Below are positions 34,305 to 43,214 of a stretch of DNA of 55,686 nt, piece after piece. The DNA comes from Haloarculaceae archaeon H-GB1-1. Its GTDB lineage: Archaea; Halobacteriota; Halobacteria; Halobacteriales; Haloarculaceae. Where the stretch lies: positions 1 through 55,686 of the forward strand of contig JARUKX010000021.1 in the NCBI GenBank assembly GCA_029688825.1, in the 5' to 3' direction. How positions within the stretch are numbered: position 1 is the stretch's first letter; every line of letters starts with the position of its first letter. The notes under the pieces are model-generated. The model saw only the letters and a program-made list of their open reading frames with translations. It had not been told where the DNA came from and searched no databases. A program made the translations under genes and the position numbers.

Positions 34305-34444
34305 ACCGGCGTGTAGGTGGGCGGCGCTCAAATGTATTCGGTCGCTGTATCGGTCGGTGCGCACACCCGAGCGAGACTGCTGCTGAATTGATCCATCGCT
34401 GGAAGTCCCCACCCATGGCGAGGTGGTCCGGTGAGTGATAGATG

Positions 34445-34460
34445 GAGAAAAACGGGCCGG
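34445..34460 (-). terminator. T-run downstream of purQ
   Basis: On the minus strand a GC-rich stretch (CCTCCCGGCCCG) is followed by five T residues, about 26 nt after the purQ stop codon. Archaeal RNA polymerase terminates at T-runs without a hairpin, so this fits a purS-purQ terminator. Confidence 0.4.
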
Positions 34461-34478
34461 GAGGTCCTGTGAGCGGTG

Positions 34479-35159
34479 TTACGTCTCGAACCCTTCGAGG
34501 ACGCCCTGCCCCTGGGTGTGGCCGAGGTCGGCGAGCGCGACGCGCTCGGGGTGGGGCATCATGACGGCGACGTGGTCGCCGCGGTCGCCGGTGATGCCGG
34601 CGACGGCGTGCTTCGAGCCGTTGGGGTTGGCCTCGGGGGTGACGGTGCCGTCGGCGTCGCAGTACGTGAACAGGACGCGGTCGTCGGCTTCGAGTTCCTC
34701 GAGGCGGTCGTCCGCGATCTCGTAGCGGCCCTCGCCGTGGGCGATGGGGAGTTCGATGACCTCGCCCTCGTCGTAGGCGCGGGTCCACGGCGTGTCGGCG
34801 TTCTCGACGCGGAGGTAGACGTGCTCACACTGGAAGCGGGCGCTCTCGTTGGTGGTGAACGCGCCGGGTGTGAGCGAGGACTCACAGCCGATCTGCGCGC
34901 CGTTGCAGACGCCCAGGACGGGCGTCCCGTCCTCGGCGGCCGTTTTGACCTCCTCCATGATGGGCGAGCGGCCGGCCATCGCGCCGGCGCGGAGGTAGTC
35001 CCCGTAGGAGAAGCCGCCGGGGAGCATCACGCCGTCGACGTCCTCGGGCAGGCCGTCTTCGTGCCAGACGAGTTCGGCCTCGACGCCGATCTCTTCGAGC
35101 GCCTGCACGGAGTCGCGGTCGCAGTTGGAGCCGCCGAACTGTATTACAGCGACGGTCAT
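34479..35159 (-). CDS. purQ: Phosphoribosylformylglycinamidine synthase subunit I (glutaminase)
   Basis: This 226-residue class I glutamine amidotransferase supplies ammonia for the FGAM synthase step of purine synthesis. The Cys nucleophile lies in 'VLGVCNGAQIG', and the His/Glu of the triad in 'MPHPERV'. The N-terminal 'VIQFGGSNCDRD' is characteristic of PurQ. Its ATG overlaps the purS stop by 4 bp (ATGA). It works as a complex with PurS and PurL; purL is not in this window. Confidence 0.95.
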   Translation of the reverse strand: MTVAVIQFGGSNCDRDSVQALEEIGVEAELVWHEDGLPEDVDGVMLPGGFSYGDYLRAGAMAGRSPIMEEVKTAAEDGTPVLGVCNGAQIGCESSLTPGAFTTNESARFQCEHVYLRVENADTPWTRAYDEGEVIELPIAHGEGRYEIADDRLEELEADDRVLFTYCDADGTVTPEANPNGSKHAVAGITGDRGDHVAVMMPHPERVALADLGHTQGQGVLEGFET

Positions 35160-35407
35160 GTCTCCGAAACGGTGACCTCGTAGTCGTGGATGGTCGGGTT
35201 GGCGAGCAGGCGCTCGGCCATCTCCTCGGCGCGCTCGGCCGCGTCGTCGGCGGAGTCGGCGTCGAGGTCGATCTCGAAGCGGTCGGCCGACCGCAGGTCC
35301 TGCAGTTCGAAGCCGAGCCGTTCCAGGGCCTGCTGGGTGGTCTCGGCCTCGGGGTCGAGCACGCCGTGTTTCAGCGTGACCGTGACGGTCGCGGTGAACT
35401 CGGTCAT
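35156..35407 (-). CDS. purS: Phosphoribosylformylglycinamidine synthase subunit PurS
   Basis: This 83-residue small subunit bridges PurQ and PurL in the three-part FGAM synthase. The hallmark 'LKHGVLDPEAETTQQALERLGF' is present. It overlaps purQ by 4 bp, which indicates translational coupling. A 49-residue ORF lies 49 bp upstream on the same strand. Confidence 0.95.
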   Translation of the reverse strand: MTEFTATVTVTLKHGVLDPEAETTQQALERLGFELQDLRSADRFEIDLDADSADDAAERAEEMAERLLANPTIHDYEVTVSET

Positions 35408-35456
35408 TGTGAGAGGTGCTGTGGTCAGCGTCGAAAACTCTTGTCATCTCCCGCGC

Positions 35457-35606
35457 TCACGCGTCGACGAGTCGGTGCCAGCCGTCGGGCTGGTCGGGGA
35501 GCCCGCGGACGCGAAGGCGCTGGTCGTCGAGGTCGATGCGGCCGTCGAACGCCTGCGCGATGCTCGCCTCGTCCTGGGAGTCGGGGTCGTTGGTCAAAGA
35601 TCGCAC
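35457..35606 (-). CDS. Possible 49-residue protein upstream of purS
   Basis: This short frame starts at GTG 35606, about 9 nt after a GGAGG ribosome binding site at about 35616-35621. It encodes 49 residues (MRSLTNDPDSQDEASIAQAF, then DGRIDLDDQRLRVRGLPDQP, then DGWHRLVDA). The acidic composition and GC-rich third positions match real haloarchaeal genes. It precedes purS by 49 bp and may be part of the purSQ transcript. No family is recognised. Confidence 0.5.
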   Translation of the reverse strand: MRSLTNDPDSQDEASIAQAFDGRIDLDDQRLRVRGLPDQPDGWHRLVDA

Positions 35607-35682
35607 CCAATCCGAACCTCCGGCAACGGCTCGTGGCTACCGAGTAGGAACCTTGAGGGTGGCGACAGGTGAAGTGAGACGC

Positions 35683-35967
35683 ATGAGCCCCACCGTCCAC
35701 GAGCTTCGGAACGCGATTCGAGTTGCGACGGATCGCTTCGAACGGGAGGTCGATGCGTCGTTCACGAAGGAGGAGCTACTAGCTATCTGCGAGGCGCTCG
35801 GCGTCGGTGTCGACGAGGCCGCGCGGCCATCGACGTCGCGGATGCGCCGGCTGATCCGGGCGCAAGTCGGCATCGCCGAGTCACCGGAGACGGCGGACGA
35901 CTCCACGTTCCTGAAGAGCGACCTCCAGGCGATTGCTGACGGGGTCGGGGCGTCGTCCGAGTCGTAG
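35683..35967 (+). CDS. Small helical hypothetical protein
   Basis: This 94-residue protein (MSPTVHELRNAIRVATDRFE...) is predicted to be all-helical, with two short repeats of the type Phe-x-Lys-x-Glu/Asp-Leu-x-Ala-Ile (FTKEELLAICEALGV and FLKSDLQAIADGVG). The first repeat, together with the following 'STSRMRRLIRAQVG', looks loosely like a SAP or other helix-extension-helix DNA-binding unit, but the match is weak. It is divergent from the 49-residue ORF. Confidence 0.65.
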   Translation: MSPTVHELRNAIRVATDRFEREVDASFTKEELLAICEALGVGVDEAARPSTSRMRRLIRAQVGIAESPETADDSTFLKSDLQAIADGVGASSES

Positions 35968-36064
35968 CCGGTCCAACCCCGGCCTCGCTGTCCGTTCCTG
36001 TCGGTGCGTCGTGAACTTTTCAGCGGCGAACGAAAGAGTCCTGTCAGTCGACGCGTGGCACCCA

Positions 36065-37084
36065 CTACAGGTCGCGGACGGTCTCGACGGCGGCGGCCAG
36101 CGACGGCGCGTCGAACAGCGTTCGGCCGACGTAGGCGTTCGTCCCGGCGGCGTAGAGGTCGCGGGCGGCCTGCACGACCCCTCGGGAAAGCGGTTCGGGG
36201 TCGCGCTCGCAGAGGGTGCGCCAGTCGGCGACGTCCTCGGCCTTCGCCTGCTCTTTTGCTTCGGCGACGGCCTCGACCCACTCGGGCTGGGTGCGCTTGT
36301 GGTACTGTCGGATGACCTCCTTGCTGACCTCCTGACCGTCGTAGCTGAAGCGGTTCTCGTCGAACGTGCCGACGACGTCGGCGACGCGGATCTCGCCGTC
36401 GAAGTAGAGGCATTCGATCTTGCCGTCCTCGTGGACGAGGTCGGCCTCGGCGGCGCGCTCGGTCACGACGTCGTTGACCTGTCGGGCCACCGCTTCGAGG
36501 TCGTCGATAGACGCGACGCCGGCGATGTCGTCGGCCTCCGCGCGGGAGAGGTAGCGGTCGGACTCCTCGTACTTCGTGGAGAACTCGACGACGGCCTCGG
36601 GAAGGTCGACTACCTCGTCCGGCCACGTCTCGTGGTCGAGGCCGAAGTCGGCGGGCTCGGCCCGCGAGCGGAGGCTCGACCCGACGGGGACGGTGTTGCG
36701 GAAGACGATCTCCAGCGGCACGAGGTAGTTCTCGCCGACCGCGGCGTGGAAGGAGTCGTAGTCGTAGTCCCGGCCGTCGTGGGGCAGGTCGGGAACCTGC
36801 GTCAGCTCGATGGCCATCTCTCGCGGCGGTTCGTCGGCCTCGCTGAGCGGGACGACCTCGCCGTCGGAGACGACGCCGCGGTAGTGGGTCGGAATCCCGG
36901 CGTCCTCCAGCAGTTCGAAGTTGTACGCACCCATCGCACAGAGGCTCGCCCCCTTGTCCGGGATCTCGTCGGGCATCTTCCCCCAGTCGAACACGGAGTA
37001 GTCGTCGGTGAACACGAACGACCCCTGGCCGAGTTCGTCGTCGGTAGCGGCCGCATCGATGCGGAACTCTTTGACGCTGGTCAT
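36065..37084 (-). CDS. purC: Phosphoribosylaminoimidazole-succinocarboxamide synthase
   Basis: This 339-residue SAICAR synthetase joins aspartate to CAIR using ATP in purine synthesis. PurC features are the N-terminal '[25 protein letters not shown]', the '[17 protein letters not shown]' nucleotide-binding stretch, and '[19 protein letters not shown]'. The length exceeds the short bacterial form by an insertion and a C-terminal extension, as in other haloarchaea. ATG 37084 ([10 protein letters not shown]) was chosen over one seven codons upstream. purS and purQ lie close by on the same strand. Confidence 0.93.
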   Translation of the reverse strand: MTSVKEFRIDAAATDDELGQGSFVFTDDYSVFDWGKMPDEIPDKGASLCAMGAYNFELLEDAGIPTHYRGVVSDGEVVPLSEADEPPREMAIELTQVPDLPHDGRDYDYDSFHAAVGENYLVPLEIVFRNTVPVGSSLRSRAEPADFGLDHETWPDEVVDLPEAVVEFSTKYEESDRYLSRAEADDIAGVASIDDLEAVARQVNDVVTERAAEADLVHEDGKIECLYFDGEIRVADVVGTFDENRFSYDGQEVSKEVIRQYHKRTQPEWVEAVAEAKEQAKAEDVADWRTLCERDPEPLSRGVVQAARDLYAAGTNAYVGRTLFDAPSLAAAVETVRDL

Positions 37085-37315
37085 TGCGTGGGGGTTGTCC
37101 TTCATGGCCTAAGTCGTTTGCACATCGCCGCTGGGTTCCCCCTCGCGGTCGATTCGACCGTCGCTCGGCGGTACGGTCATCTTACCGGAACAGGTGTCCG
37201 GCTCGCCCCACGTGACCGCCGTCGCCCGGTCGGCTCGCCGGCGTCGGCGTGACGGACATTACTGCCAGTAAAGCTGAAGCATAACAATGGCGCTGTAGTG
37301 GCTTGTCGGTCGTAT

Positions 37316-37954
37316 ATGACTCACAGTAGCGCGGGAGTCCTGACGCTAGCGATCGTCGCTGTCCTCGCGATGGCGACGGGCGGCGTCGGTGCCCAGGAGG
37401 CCGCCGAGCCGACGACGGTCGATTCGTGCACGACGATCAACGAATCGGGACAGTACGTACTCGACGGGTCGCTCGCGAACGTCACCGCGAACCAGTCGAG
37501 CGGCCTGGTCACGGAGGGCGGTGCGGTCCAGGGATGTGTCGTCGTCAACGCGAGCGACGTCGTTCTCGACGGCGACGGTGACGTGGTGGACGGTACCATG
37601 TCCTCGGAGCCGCGGAACCTGACGCTACAGCCCGCAGCGACCGTGTCGGCGGAGAACGAGACGAACGCGACCGCGACCCCGGCCACTGAGACGGTCACTC
37701 CGCTCGGCGAGAACGTCACCGCCGAGAACGTCACCGCCGACGAGATGGTCGGTATCGTCGTCCACGACCCCAACGGGACCGTCTCGAACGTCACCGTTCG
37801 GGACGTCGGCGTCTCCGACTGGTACTGGGGCGTCGCGGTCGTCGACGCAGACAACGTGACGGTCGCGAGCGTGACCGCCGAGCGAACCGCGGTGGGCGTC
37901 GAACTGGTGAACGTCACGAACGCGACGCTGGAGAACGCGAGCGGACTCGGGTAA
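37316..37954 (+). CDS. Secreted NosD-like beta-helix protein
   Basis: This 212-residue protein has a signal peptide (ends near Gly-Val-Gly-Ala-Gln, residues 24-28), many NVT sequons, and short parallel beta-helix coils (for example 'GTVSNVTVRDVGVSDWYWGVAVVDADNVTVASVTAERT'). Its opening module, with two cysteines around 'DSCTTINESGQYVL' and 'GCVVVNASDVVLDGDG', is the same as the one that opens the beta-helix of the giant protein at 0.9-5.3 kb. No membrane anchor is present. It is probably a small secreted or S-layer-associated protein. Confidence 0.75.
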   Translation: MTHSSAGVLTLAIVAVLAMATGGVGAQEAAEPTTVDSCTTINESGQYVLDGSLANVTANQSSGLVTEGGAVQGCVVVNASDVVLDGDGDVVDGTMSSEPRNLTLQPAATVSAENETNATATPATETVTPLGENVTAENVTADEMVGIVVHDPNGTVSNVTVRDVGVSDWYWGVAVVDADNVTVASVTAERTAVGVELVNVTNATLENASGLG

Positions 37955-38033
37955 CGCGTCTGCGGAATCTCTCGATTCGCTCCGCGACGTCGTGACCAAA
38001 GACCTACGGGTCCGCCGGGCGACGACTCGCTCG

Positions 38034-39053
38034 ATGGCAGTCCCAGTACTGCTCGAACTCAGTCTGCTCGCCGTCGTCGCCACGGCCGGCGTCTGGAAGG
38101 GGAGCGACATCCTGGAGCGCGCGGCGGAACATCTCTCGGTCCACTACGGTCTCCCGCCGGCGGTCAAGGGCGCGGTCGTCGTCGCCATCGGATCGAGCTT
38201 CCCCGAGCTAGCGAGCGTCGTCATCTCCACGCTCCAGTACGGCTCGTTCGACCTCGGGGTGGGAGCCATCGTCGGGTCGGCCATCTTCAACGTTCTCGTC
38301 ATCCCGTCGCTGAGCGGCATCTTCACCAGTGGCCACGTCGATAGCGACCGGACGGTCGTCTACAAGGAGGCGCAGTTCTACATGCTCGCCGTCTCGGTCG
38401 TCGTCATCACGTTCGCGCTCGCGGTCATCTACGCGCCCGTCGACGGCGGCCTGCGGGGCCGGATGGACCGGACGCTGGCGTTCATCCCCGTCGCGCTGTA
38501 CGGCCTGTACGTCTTCATCCAGTACCAGGACACGCTGGAGTACCGAACGACCGAGGAGGGAATCGACGGGAGCGTCCTCGTCCAGTGGGGCTGGCTGGCG
38601 GCGAGCCTCGTCATCATCGTCCTCGCCGTCGAACTGCTCGTCCACGCGGCAGTCGGATTCGGCGACCTGTTCGGAACGCCGCCGTTCCTCTGGGGGCTGA
38701 CCGTGATTGCGGCGAGTACGAGCCTTCCCGATACGCTGGTGAGCGTGCGTGCGGCGCGTGCGGGTGAGGGGGTCACCAGCATGGCCAACGTCTTCGGCTC
38801 GAACACGTTCGACCTGCTCGTGGCGCTCCCGGTCGGCGTGTTGCTCGCGGGGACGGCCGTCATCGATTTCGCCATCGCGGTCCCGATGCTGGGCGTCCTC
38901 ACCCTCGCCACCGTCCTGTTGTTCACGCTGTTACGGACGGACCTCTCGCTCACCGACGCCGAAGCGTACGTCCTGCTCGGTGCGTACGTCGCGTTCGTCG
39001 TCTGGCTCGGCCTCGAAACGCTCGGCGTGACGACGTTGGTTCCCGGTGTGTGA
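38034..39053 (+). CDS. Calcium/sodium antiporter, CaCA family
   Basis: This 339-residue membrane protein has two inverted halves, each with a CaCA alpha-repeat. The first contains 'AIGSSFPELASVVIS' and 'GAIVGSAIFNVLVIPS'; the second contains 'AASTSLPDTLVSV' and 'ANVFGSNTFDLLVALPVG'. The acidic residues in these repeats bind the ions. About ten membrane helices fit the family. The first half has Glu and the second Asp in the key position, and this asymmetry is noted. The small NosD-like gene precedes it by 79 bp. Confidence 0.9.
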   Translation: MAVPVLLELSLLAVVATAGVWKGSDILERAAEHLSVHYGLPPAVKGAVVVAIGSSFPELASVVISTLQYGSFDLGVGAIVGSAIFNVLVIPSLSGIFTSGHVDSDRTVVYKEAQFYMLAVSVVVITFALAVIYAPVDGGLRGRMDRTLAFIPVALYGLYVFIQYQDTLEYRTTEEGIDGSVLVQWGWLAASLVIIVLAVELLVHAAVGFGDLFGTPPFLWGLTVIAASTSLPDTLVSVRAARAGEGVTSMANVFGSNTFDLLVALPVGVLLAGTAVIDFAIAVPMLGVLTLATVLLFTLLRTDLSLTDAEAYVLLGAYVAFVVWLGLETLGVTTLVPGV

Positions 39054-39056
39054 GCG

Positions 39057-39087
39057 CCGGCCGAATGCCGGACCCCCACCCTTTTTG
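39057..39087 (+). terminator. Hairpin and T-run after the antiporter gene, within the cofH promoter
   Basis: CCGGC-N5-GCCGG (39057-39071) starts 4 nt after the antiporter stop and is followed by CTTTTTG (39081-39087). The same T-run lies 25-31 bp before the cofH ATG at 39112, where a TATA-like element is expected, so one element probably serves both purposes. Confidence 0.5.
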
Positions 39088-39111
39088 CCGCTCCACGTGA
39101 CCGGGTGAACG

Positions 39112-40464
39112 ATGTCAGACGCGTTCGAGGTGACGCCGAACGTCCCCGAGGAATTCGAGTTCGCCGTCGTCCCCGAGACCGATCAGTCGTTCGAGAACGC
39201 GCTGGCGAAGGCCCGCGCTGGCGACCGTCTCGACGTCGACGACGGGATCGAACTCCTGACCACGGGGACCGACCGAGACGGCATCGACCTCGACCGCAAG
39301 GAGGCCGTCCTGGAGGCCGCCGACCGCCGCCGCGCGGAAGTGGTCGGCGAGGAGGTGACCTTCGTCGCCAACCTCAACAACAACGTCACGACGGCGTGCA
39401 ACACTGGCTGTCTGTTCTGCAACTTCAAGGACCGTTCCGAGCAGTTCCGTAGCGAGTCCGACGCCGACCACGAGGGATTCACGAAACGCCCGGCCGAGTC
39501 GCGGGAGATCGTCCGCGATGCGGTCGAACGAGGCGTCTACGAGGTCACGTCGGTGTCGGGGCTACACCCCGCGTTCGCGCTCGACGCCGACCACCGTGAG
39601 CTACTCGACGCCAGCGACCGAGACGACCTGAACTACCGCCCGCCCGCGGAGTACGACGTCGACCCCGGAACCTACTGCGAGCAGATTCGGGCGATGAGCG
39701 TCGACGGCGTGCACGTCCACTCGATGACGCCCGAGGAGGCTTACCACGCCCGCAGAGGGACCGACTGGTCCTACGAGGAGGTGTACGGCCGGCTGAAGGA
39801 CGCGGGACTCGACAGCGTCCCCGGAACGGCGGCGGAGATCCTCGTCGACGAAGTGCGGGACGTCATCTGCCCCGGCAAAATCGACACGCAGGGGTGGGTC
39901 GACGCGATGGAGGGCGCGGCCAGCGTCGGGCTGGACACCACGGCGACCATCATGTACGGTCACGTCGAGAACGAGGCCCACCGCGTCGAGCACCTCGACG
40001 TGGTTCGGGACCTGCAAGACCGAACGGGAGCCATCACTGAGTTCGTCCCGCTCTCGTTCGTCCACCACGACACGCCGCTCGCCGAGTACGGTATGGTCGA
40101 CGGCGGCGCGTCAGTCCACGAGGACGAACTGATGATCGCCGTCTCGCGGCTGTTCCTCGACAACATCGAGCACGTGCAGTCCTCGTGGGTGAAGTACGGC
40201 GACGAGCAGGGCCTGAAGATGCTCACCTGCGGCGCGGACGACTTCATGGGGACCATCCTCTCCGAGGAGATCACCAAGCGGGCGGGCGGGGGCTTCGGCG
40301 AGTTCCGCTCGTTCGCGGAATACGTCGACATGATCGAAGCCATCGGGCGGATTCCGGTCGAACGCTCGACCGACTACCGCCAGCGCCGCCGTCTCGACGC
40401 CGCGGACTCGCCCGTCGGCCCGCGACTCGGCCCGAAGGCCGACGGCACCCCGCTGCTGGAGTGA
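39112..40464 (+). CDS. cofH: FO synthase subunit 2
   Basis: This 450-residue radical-SAM enzyme works with CofG to build 7,8-didemethyl-8-hydroxy-5-deazariboflavin (FO) from tyrosine and 5-amino-6-ribitylamino-uracil. The radical-SAM cluster motif C-x3-C-x2-C is visible in 'TACNTGCLFCNF'. The family blocks 'DGVHVHSMTPEEAYHARR' and 'GTAAEILVDEVRDVICPGK' place it in CofH rather than MqnC/MqnE. cofG is 3 kb downstream on the opposite strand. Confidence 0.93.
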   Translation: MSDAFEVTPNVPEEFEFAVVPETDQSFENALAKARAGDRLDVDDGIELLTTGTDRDGIDLDRKEAVLEAADRRRAEVVGEEVTFVANLNNNVTTACNTGCLFCNFKDRSEQFRSESDADHEGFTKRPAESREIVRDAVERGVYEVTSVSGLHPAFALDADHRELLDASDRDDLNYRPPAEYDVDPGTYCEQIRAMSVDGVHVHSMTPEEAYHARRGTDWSYEEVYGRLKDAGLDSVPGTAAEILVDEVRDVICPGKIDTQGWVDAMEGAASVGLDTTATIMYGHVENEAHRVEHLDVVRDLQDRTGAITEFVPLSFVHHDTPLAEYGMVDGGASVHEDELMIAVSRLFLDNIEHVQSSWVKYGDEQGLKMLTCGADDFMGTILSEEITKRAGGGFGEFRSFAEYVDMIEAIGRIPVERSTDYRQRRRLDAADSPVGPRLGPKADGTPLLE

Positions 40465-40521
40465 CTGTCGAGCGAAGCCAGGAGAATTATACCGTCCGCG
40501 TTGTGACGTTCGACTCGACGC

Positions 40522-41205
40522 ATGAGCCCTCCAACGCGCCGTCGCGTCCTCCAGGCAGCGACCGGGCTGGCCACCGGCCTGGCCGGCTGTCTCGACGGCA
40601 CCGCCGAATCGACGCGAACGAGTACCGCCGCGGCCGACCAGGGAGCGAGCGGTCCCGCGAACGGCAAACTCTCCGATCCGGAGACCGTCTCCCTCAGAGC
40701 GACCGCCGACCGCATCCCCGTCTGGCTGCCCGACGGCGATTCGAACGACGACGAGTGGCCCACGCAAGACTCTCGGTACGGCGACCACGTCGTCATCGAC
40801 GCACAGAAGCGGGCCGACCGCGTGGAAATCGCAGACCTACCCGATTCCGAGCGAGCGCGGACCTTCCTCGACGAGACCGACTACGCCGCCGAGACGGTCT
40901 ATCTGGAGACGATGCGAATCGAGGAGTGCTTTCGCCTCGAACTGTGTCACGTCTCCTGGGCGTCCGACTCGGTGGGGACGGACTACGCGCGGGACGTCCG
41001 CTCCTGGGACGAGGCCTGCGCGGCCGACGAACGGGTCGCCGAGTCCTGGCTCATCAGGATTCCCGACGCCATCGACCGCGACGAGGTCCACGGTTATAGC
41101 TCGTCGATGGGGACCGGCTCCTGCAGCCACGGACCGTCCGGGGAGACGGGAGGCGGCGCGTCGACCGGCGGAGCCAACGCGGGCACGGACGGAGGTGGAC
41201 AGTGA
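40522..41205 (+). CDS. Tat-exported lipoprotein of unknown function (first of pair)
   Basis: This 227-residue protein has a twin-arginine signal (SPPTRRRVLQAATG) with a lipobox ending in Leu-Ala-Gly-Cys. The mature part has three further Cys (EECFRLELCHVSW and DEACAAD) and ends in a Gly/Ser/Thr-rich, Cys- and His-containing tail (SCSHGPSGETGGG). The stop overlaps the ATG of the next lipoprotein gene (TGATG), so they are coupled. A TATA-like GAATTATACC lies about 30-35 bp upstream. I do not recognise a family. Confidence 0.7.
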   Translation: MSPPTRRRVLQAATGLATGLAGCLDGTAESTRTSTAAADQGASGPANGKLSDPETVSLRATADRIPVWLPDGDSNDDEWPTQDSRYGDHVVIDAQKRADRVEIADLPDSERARTFLDETDYAAETVYLETMRIEECFRLELCHVSWASDSVGTDYARDVRSWDEACAADERVAESWLIRIPDAIDRDEVHGYSSSMGTGSCSHGPSGETGGGASTGGANAGTDGGGQ

Positions 41206-42506
41206 TGGACGATGCTGCTCGCGTCTCCCGGCGCGGCGTCCTCGCACTCGTCGGCGCGACCGCGCTCTCGGGGTGTCGCGCACTCGACGGCTCCGCGGAC
41301 GATGGACGAGGGACCGTCAGTAGCTACGACCTCCCACGGATAGAAGGGGACGACGACTCCTACCCCGACCCCATCGTCGCTCCCGGCGTCCCCGTCGCAA
41401 TCGCCGAGTCGCACATCACCAGCGCCCGAGACAGGACGATGGACCTGCTGGCCGAACTGCCGACGCCGCTGGGGGCGGCCCGTATTCCGAACGGTCACGT
41501 CCGCCAGCGCCTTACGGACGCGGCGGCTGACGCGACGACCGAACTGAGCGAGGCGCGAACGGCGACGACGGAGTTCGAGGCACTGCGCGAGCTCCGATAC
41601 GCACGGGAACACGCTCGGTACGCTGCGGCCGGGTGGGCGTTCGTCGAGGACGGCGTGTCGGTCGACCAGGTTCGCGCCGAGCGTCGTCAGACCCGCGCCG
41701 AGGCACGGTCCGTCCGCGAGGACCACGAGTACATCGGGGACGATCCCGTCCGAGCGGCGGTCGTCCACGCCAGCGTCGAGGCGTTACTGGAAGACGCCGC
41801 AGTCCGCGACTCCGTCCACGTTTCCCACGGTGATCCCGAGTCGCTACTGGCCGTCGCCGAATGGGGTGAAGCGGCCGAATCGGCGAAGGCGCACCTGGCC
41901 GACGCTCGCCACCTCGACGACCAGTTCACTGCCTCGCTCCCGGCCGACGTCGGCACGATCGAGGAAACGCTCCGAGCGGCTGGCCGGCAGTTGCTCGCCG
42001 ACGTGCGAACGCGACGGTCCGCGCTCCCGCCCGAACCGACCGATGACGACTGGGAGCCCGCCGACGAACTCCTGATGGACCTCCGCAGGGAGGCCACGGA
42101 CGGCCCGCTCGGCGTCGGTGACGCGACGGGTCCCGCCAGCGCCGTCGTCGGGGCGATGGGGCGACTCGCGACGTTCCGAGCGCTGGACCGGGTCCGGAAA
42201 CGCATCGACGACGGCGAGACGTTCCGCGTCGAAGACGCCGCGAACGTTCACACGGCCAGGGAGACCGCGCTCGCGGCCGTCCGAAACGCACTCGCCGACA
42301 GTCCCGCGCCGGCGCTCTCCCGGACCGTCCTCACCGACGCCGCTGGTCTGGTCGCGAGTGCGGACTGGGAACTCGCGCGAGCCGAGGGGGAGGTCCACCT
42401 CGAGAGCCTCGACGACGTCCGCACGAAGTACGTGCAGGCGACGGCCCTCGCACGGGCGACGCCCGCCGCGACCCGTCAGACGGTCGAGGCGCTGCGACGA
42501 GCGTGA
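41205..42506 (+). CDS. Tat-exported lipoprotein of unknown function (second of pair)
   Basis: This 433-residue protein has a twin-arginine-like signal (ARVSRRGVLALVGATALSGC) with a lipobox Cys. The mature part is almost wholly helical, Ala/Arg/Glu-rich, with long heptad-like stretches (for example 'TDAAADATTELSEARTATTEFEALREL'), so it is probably a helical bundle outside the membrane. The ATG at 41205 was chosen over the overlapping GTG at 41202. It is coupled to the preceding lipoprotein and is followed 45 bp later by an HTH-10 regulator. The function is unknown. Confidence 0.75.
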   Translation: MDDAARVSRRGVLALVGATALSGCRALDGSADDGRGTVSSYDLPRIEGDDDSYPDPIVAPGVPVAIAESHITSARDRTMDLLAELPTPLGAARIPNGHVRQRLTDAAADATTELSEARTATTEFEALRELRYAREHARYAAAGWAFVEDGVSVDQVRAERRQTRAEARSVREDHEYIGDDPVRAAVVHASVEALLEDAAVRDSVHVSHGDPESLLAVAEWGEAAESAKAHLADARHLDDQFTASLPADVGTIEETLRAAGRQLLADVRTRRSALPPEPTDDDWEPADELLMDLRREATDGPLGVGDATGPASAVVGAMGRLATFRALDRVRKRIDDGETFRVEDAANVHTARETALAAVRNALADSPAPALSRTVLTDAAGLVASADWELARAEGEVHLESLDDVRTKYVQATALARATPAATRQTVEALRRA

Positions 42507-42551
42507 GCAGCGGGCGAACTGCTAAGCCCCCGGCGTCCCCACTTCTCGACG

Positions 42552-43214
42552 ATGCGGTACGTCACACTGCGCGTCTTTCCGGACGATGGGGCCGCGTTTC
42601 ACCCGGTCGGGAAAGCCCTGGCCGCGGAACCGTCGATCACGCGCGAGGCCATCCACCGGATCGAGGAACTGGCGGACGGGTCCGGCGTCATGCTCGGTGA
42701 AGCCCGCGGCGACCGCGAACGCTACGAGGAGATCCTCACGGAGTCGGAGTACGTCGAAGACTTCGCCGTCACCGGCGCGGACGGTCGCTGGTACTCCTAC
42801 ATGCAGTTCCAGATGACGGACCTCTCCCGGGAGATGGTCGGCCAGCGACGGGAGACGGAGCTGATGATGGAGATGCCGATTCGGATCCAGGAGGACGGGT
42901 CGGGCATCGTCACGCTCGTCGGCGACGACGGCGCGTTCGGCGACGCGCTGCCGGACCTGCCCGACAGCATCTCCGTCGAGGTCCTCGAAATCGGCGAGCG
43001 ACACGCCGGGATGGACGACCTGTTCGCGTGCCTCACCGCTCGCCAGCAGGAGATCCTCGACGCCGCGGTCCGGCTGGGTTACTACCAGAATCCCCGGGAA
43101 GCCACGCACGCCGACGTCGCCGCCGAAGTCGAGGTCTCGCCGAGTACGGTCGGCGAACACCTCCGGAAGATCGAGTCCCGCGTCTTCTCGCAGTTCCTCG
43201 GCGACGGCCGCTAG
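42552..43214 (+). CDS. HTH-10 (bacterio-opsin activator-like) transcription regulator
   Basis: This 220-residue protein has an N-terminal sensory region of about 150 residues (MRYVTLRVFPDDG...) typical of this haloarchaeal class. The C-terminal HTH-10 domain begins 'LTARQQEILDAAVRLGYYQNPREATHADVAAEVEVSPSTVGEHLRKIE'. Such proteins control small adjacent regulons. It follows the two lipoproteins on the same strand, so it may regulate them, but its targets are not visible. Its stop overlaps the cofG stop by 4 bp, convergently. Confidence 0.88.
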   Translation: MRYVTLRVFPDDGAAFHPVGKALAAEPSITREAIHRIEELADGSGVMLGEARGDRERYEEILTESEYVEDFAVTGADGRWYSYMQFQMTDLSREMVGQRRETELMMEMPIRIQEDGSGIVTLVGDDGAFGDALPDLPDSISVEVLEIGERHAGMDDLFACLTARQQEILDAAVRLGYYQNPREATHADVAAEVEVSPSTVGEHLRKIESRVFSQFLGDGR

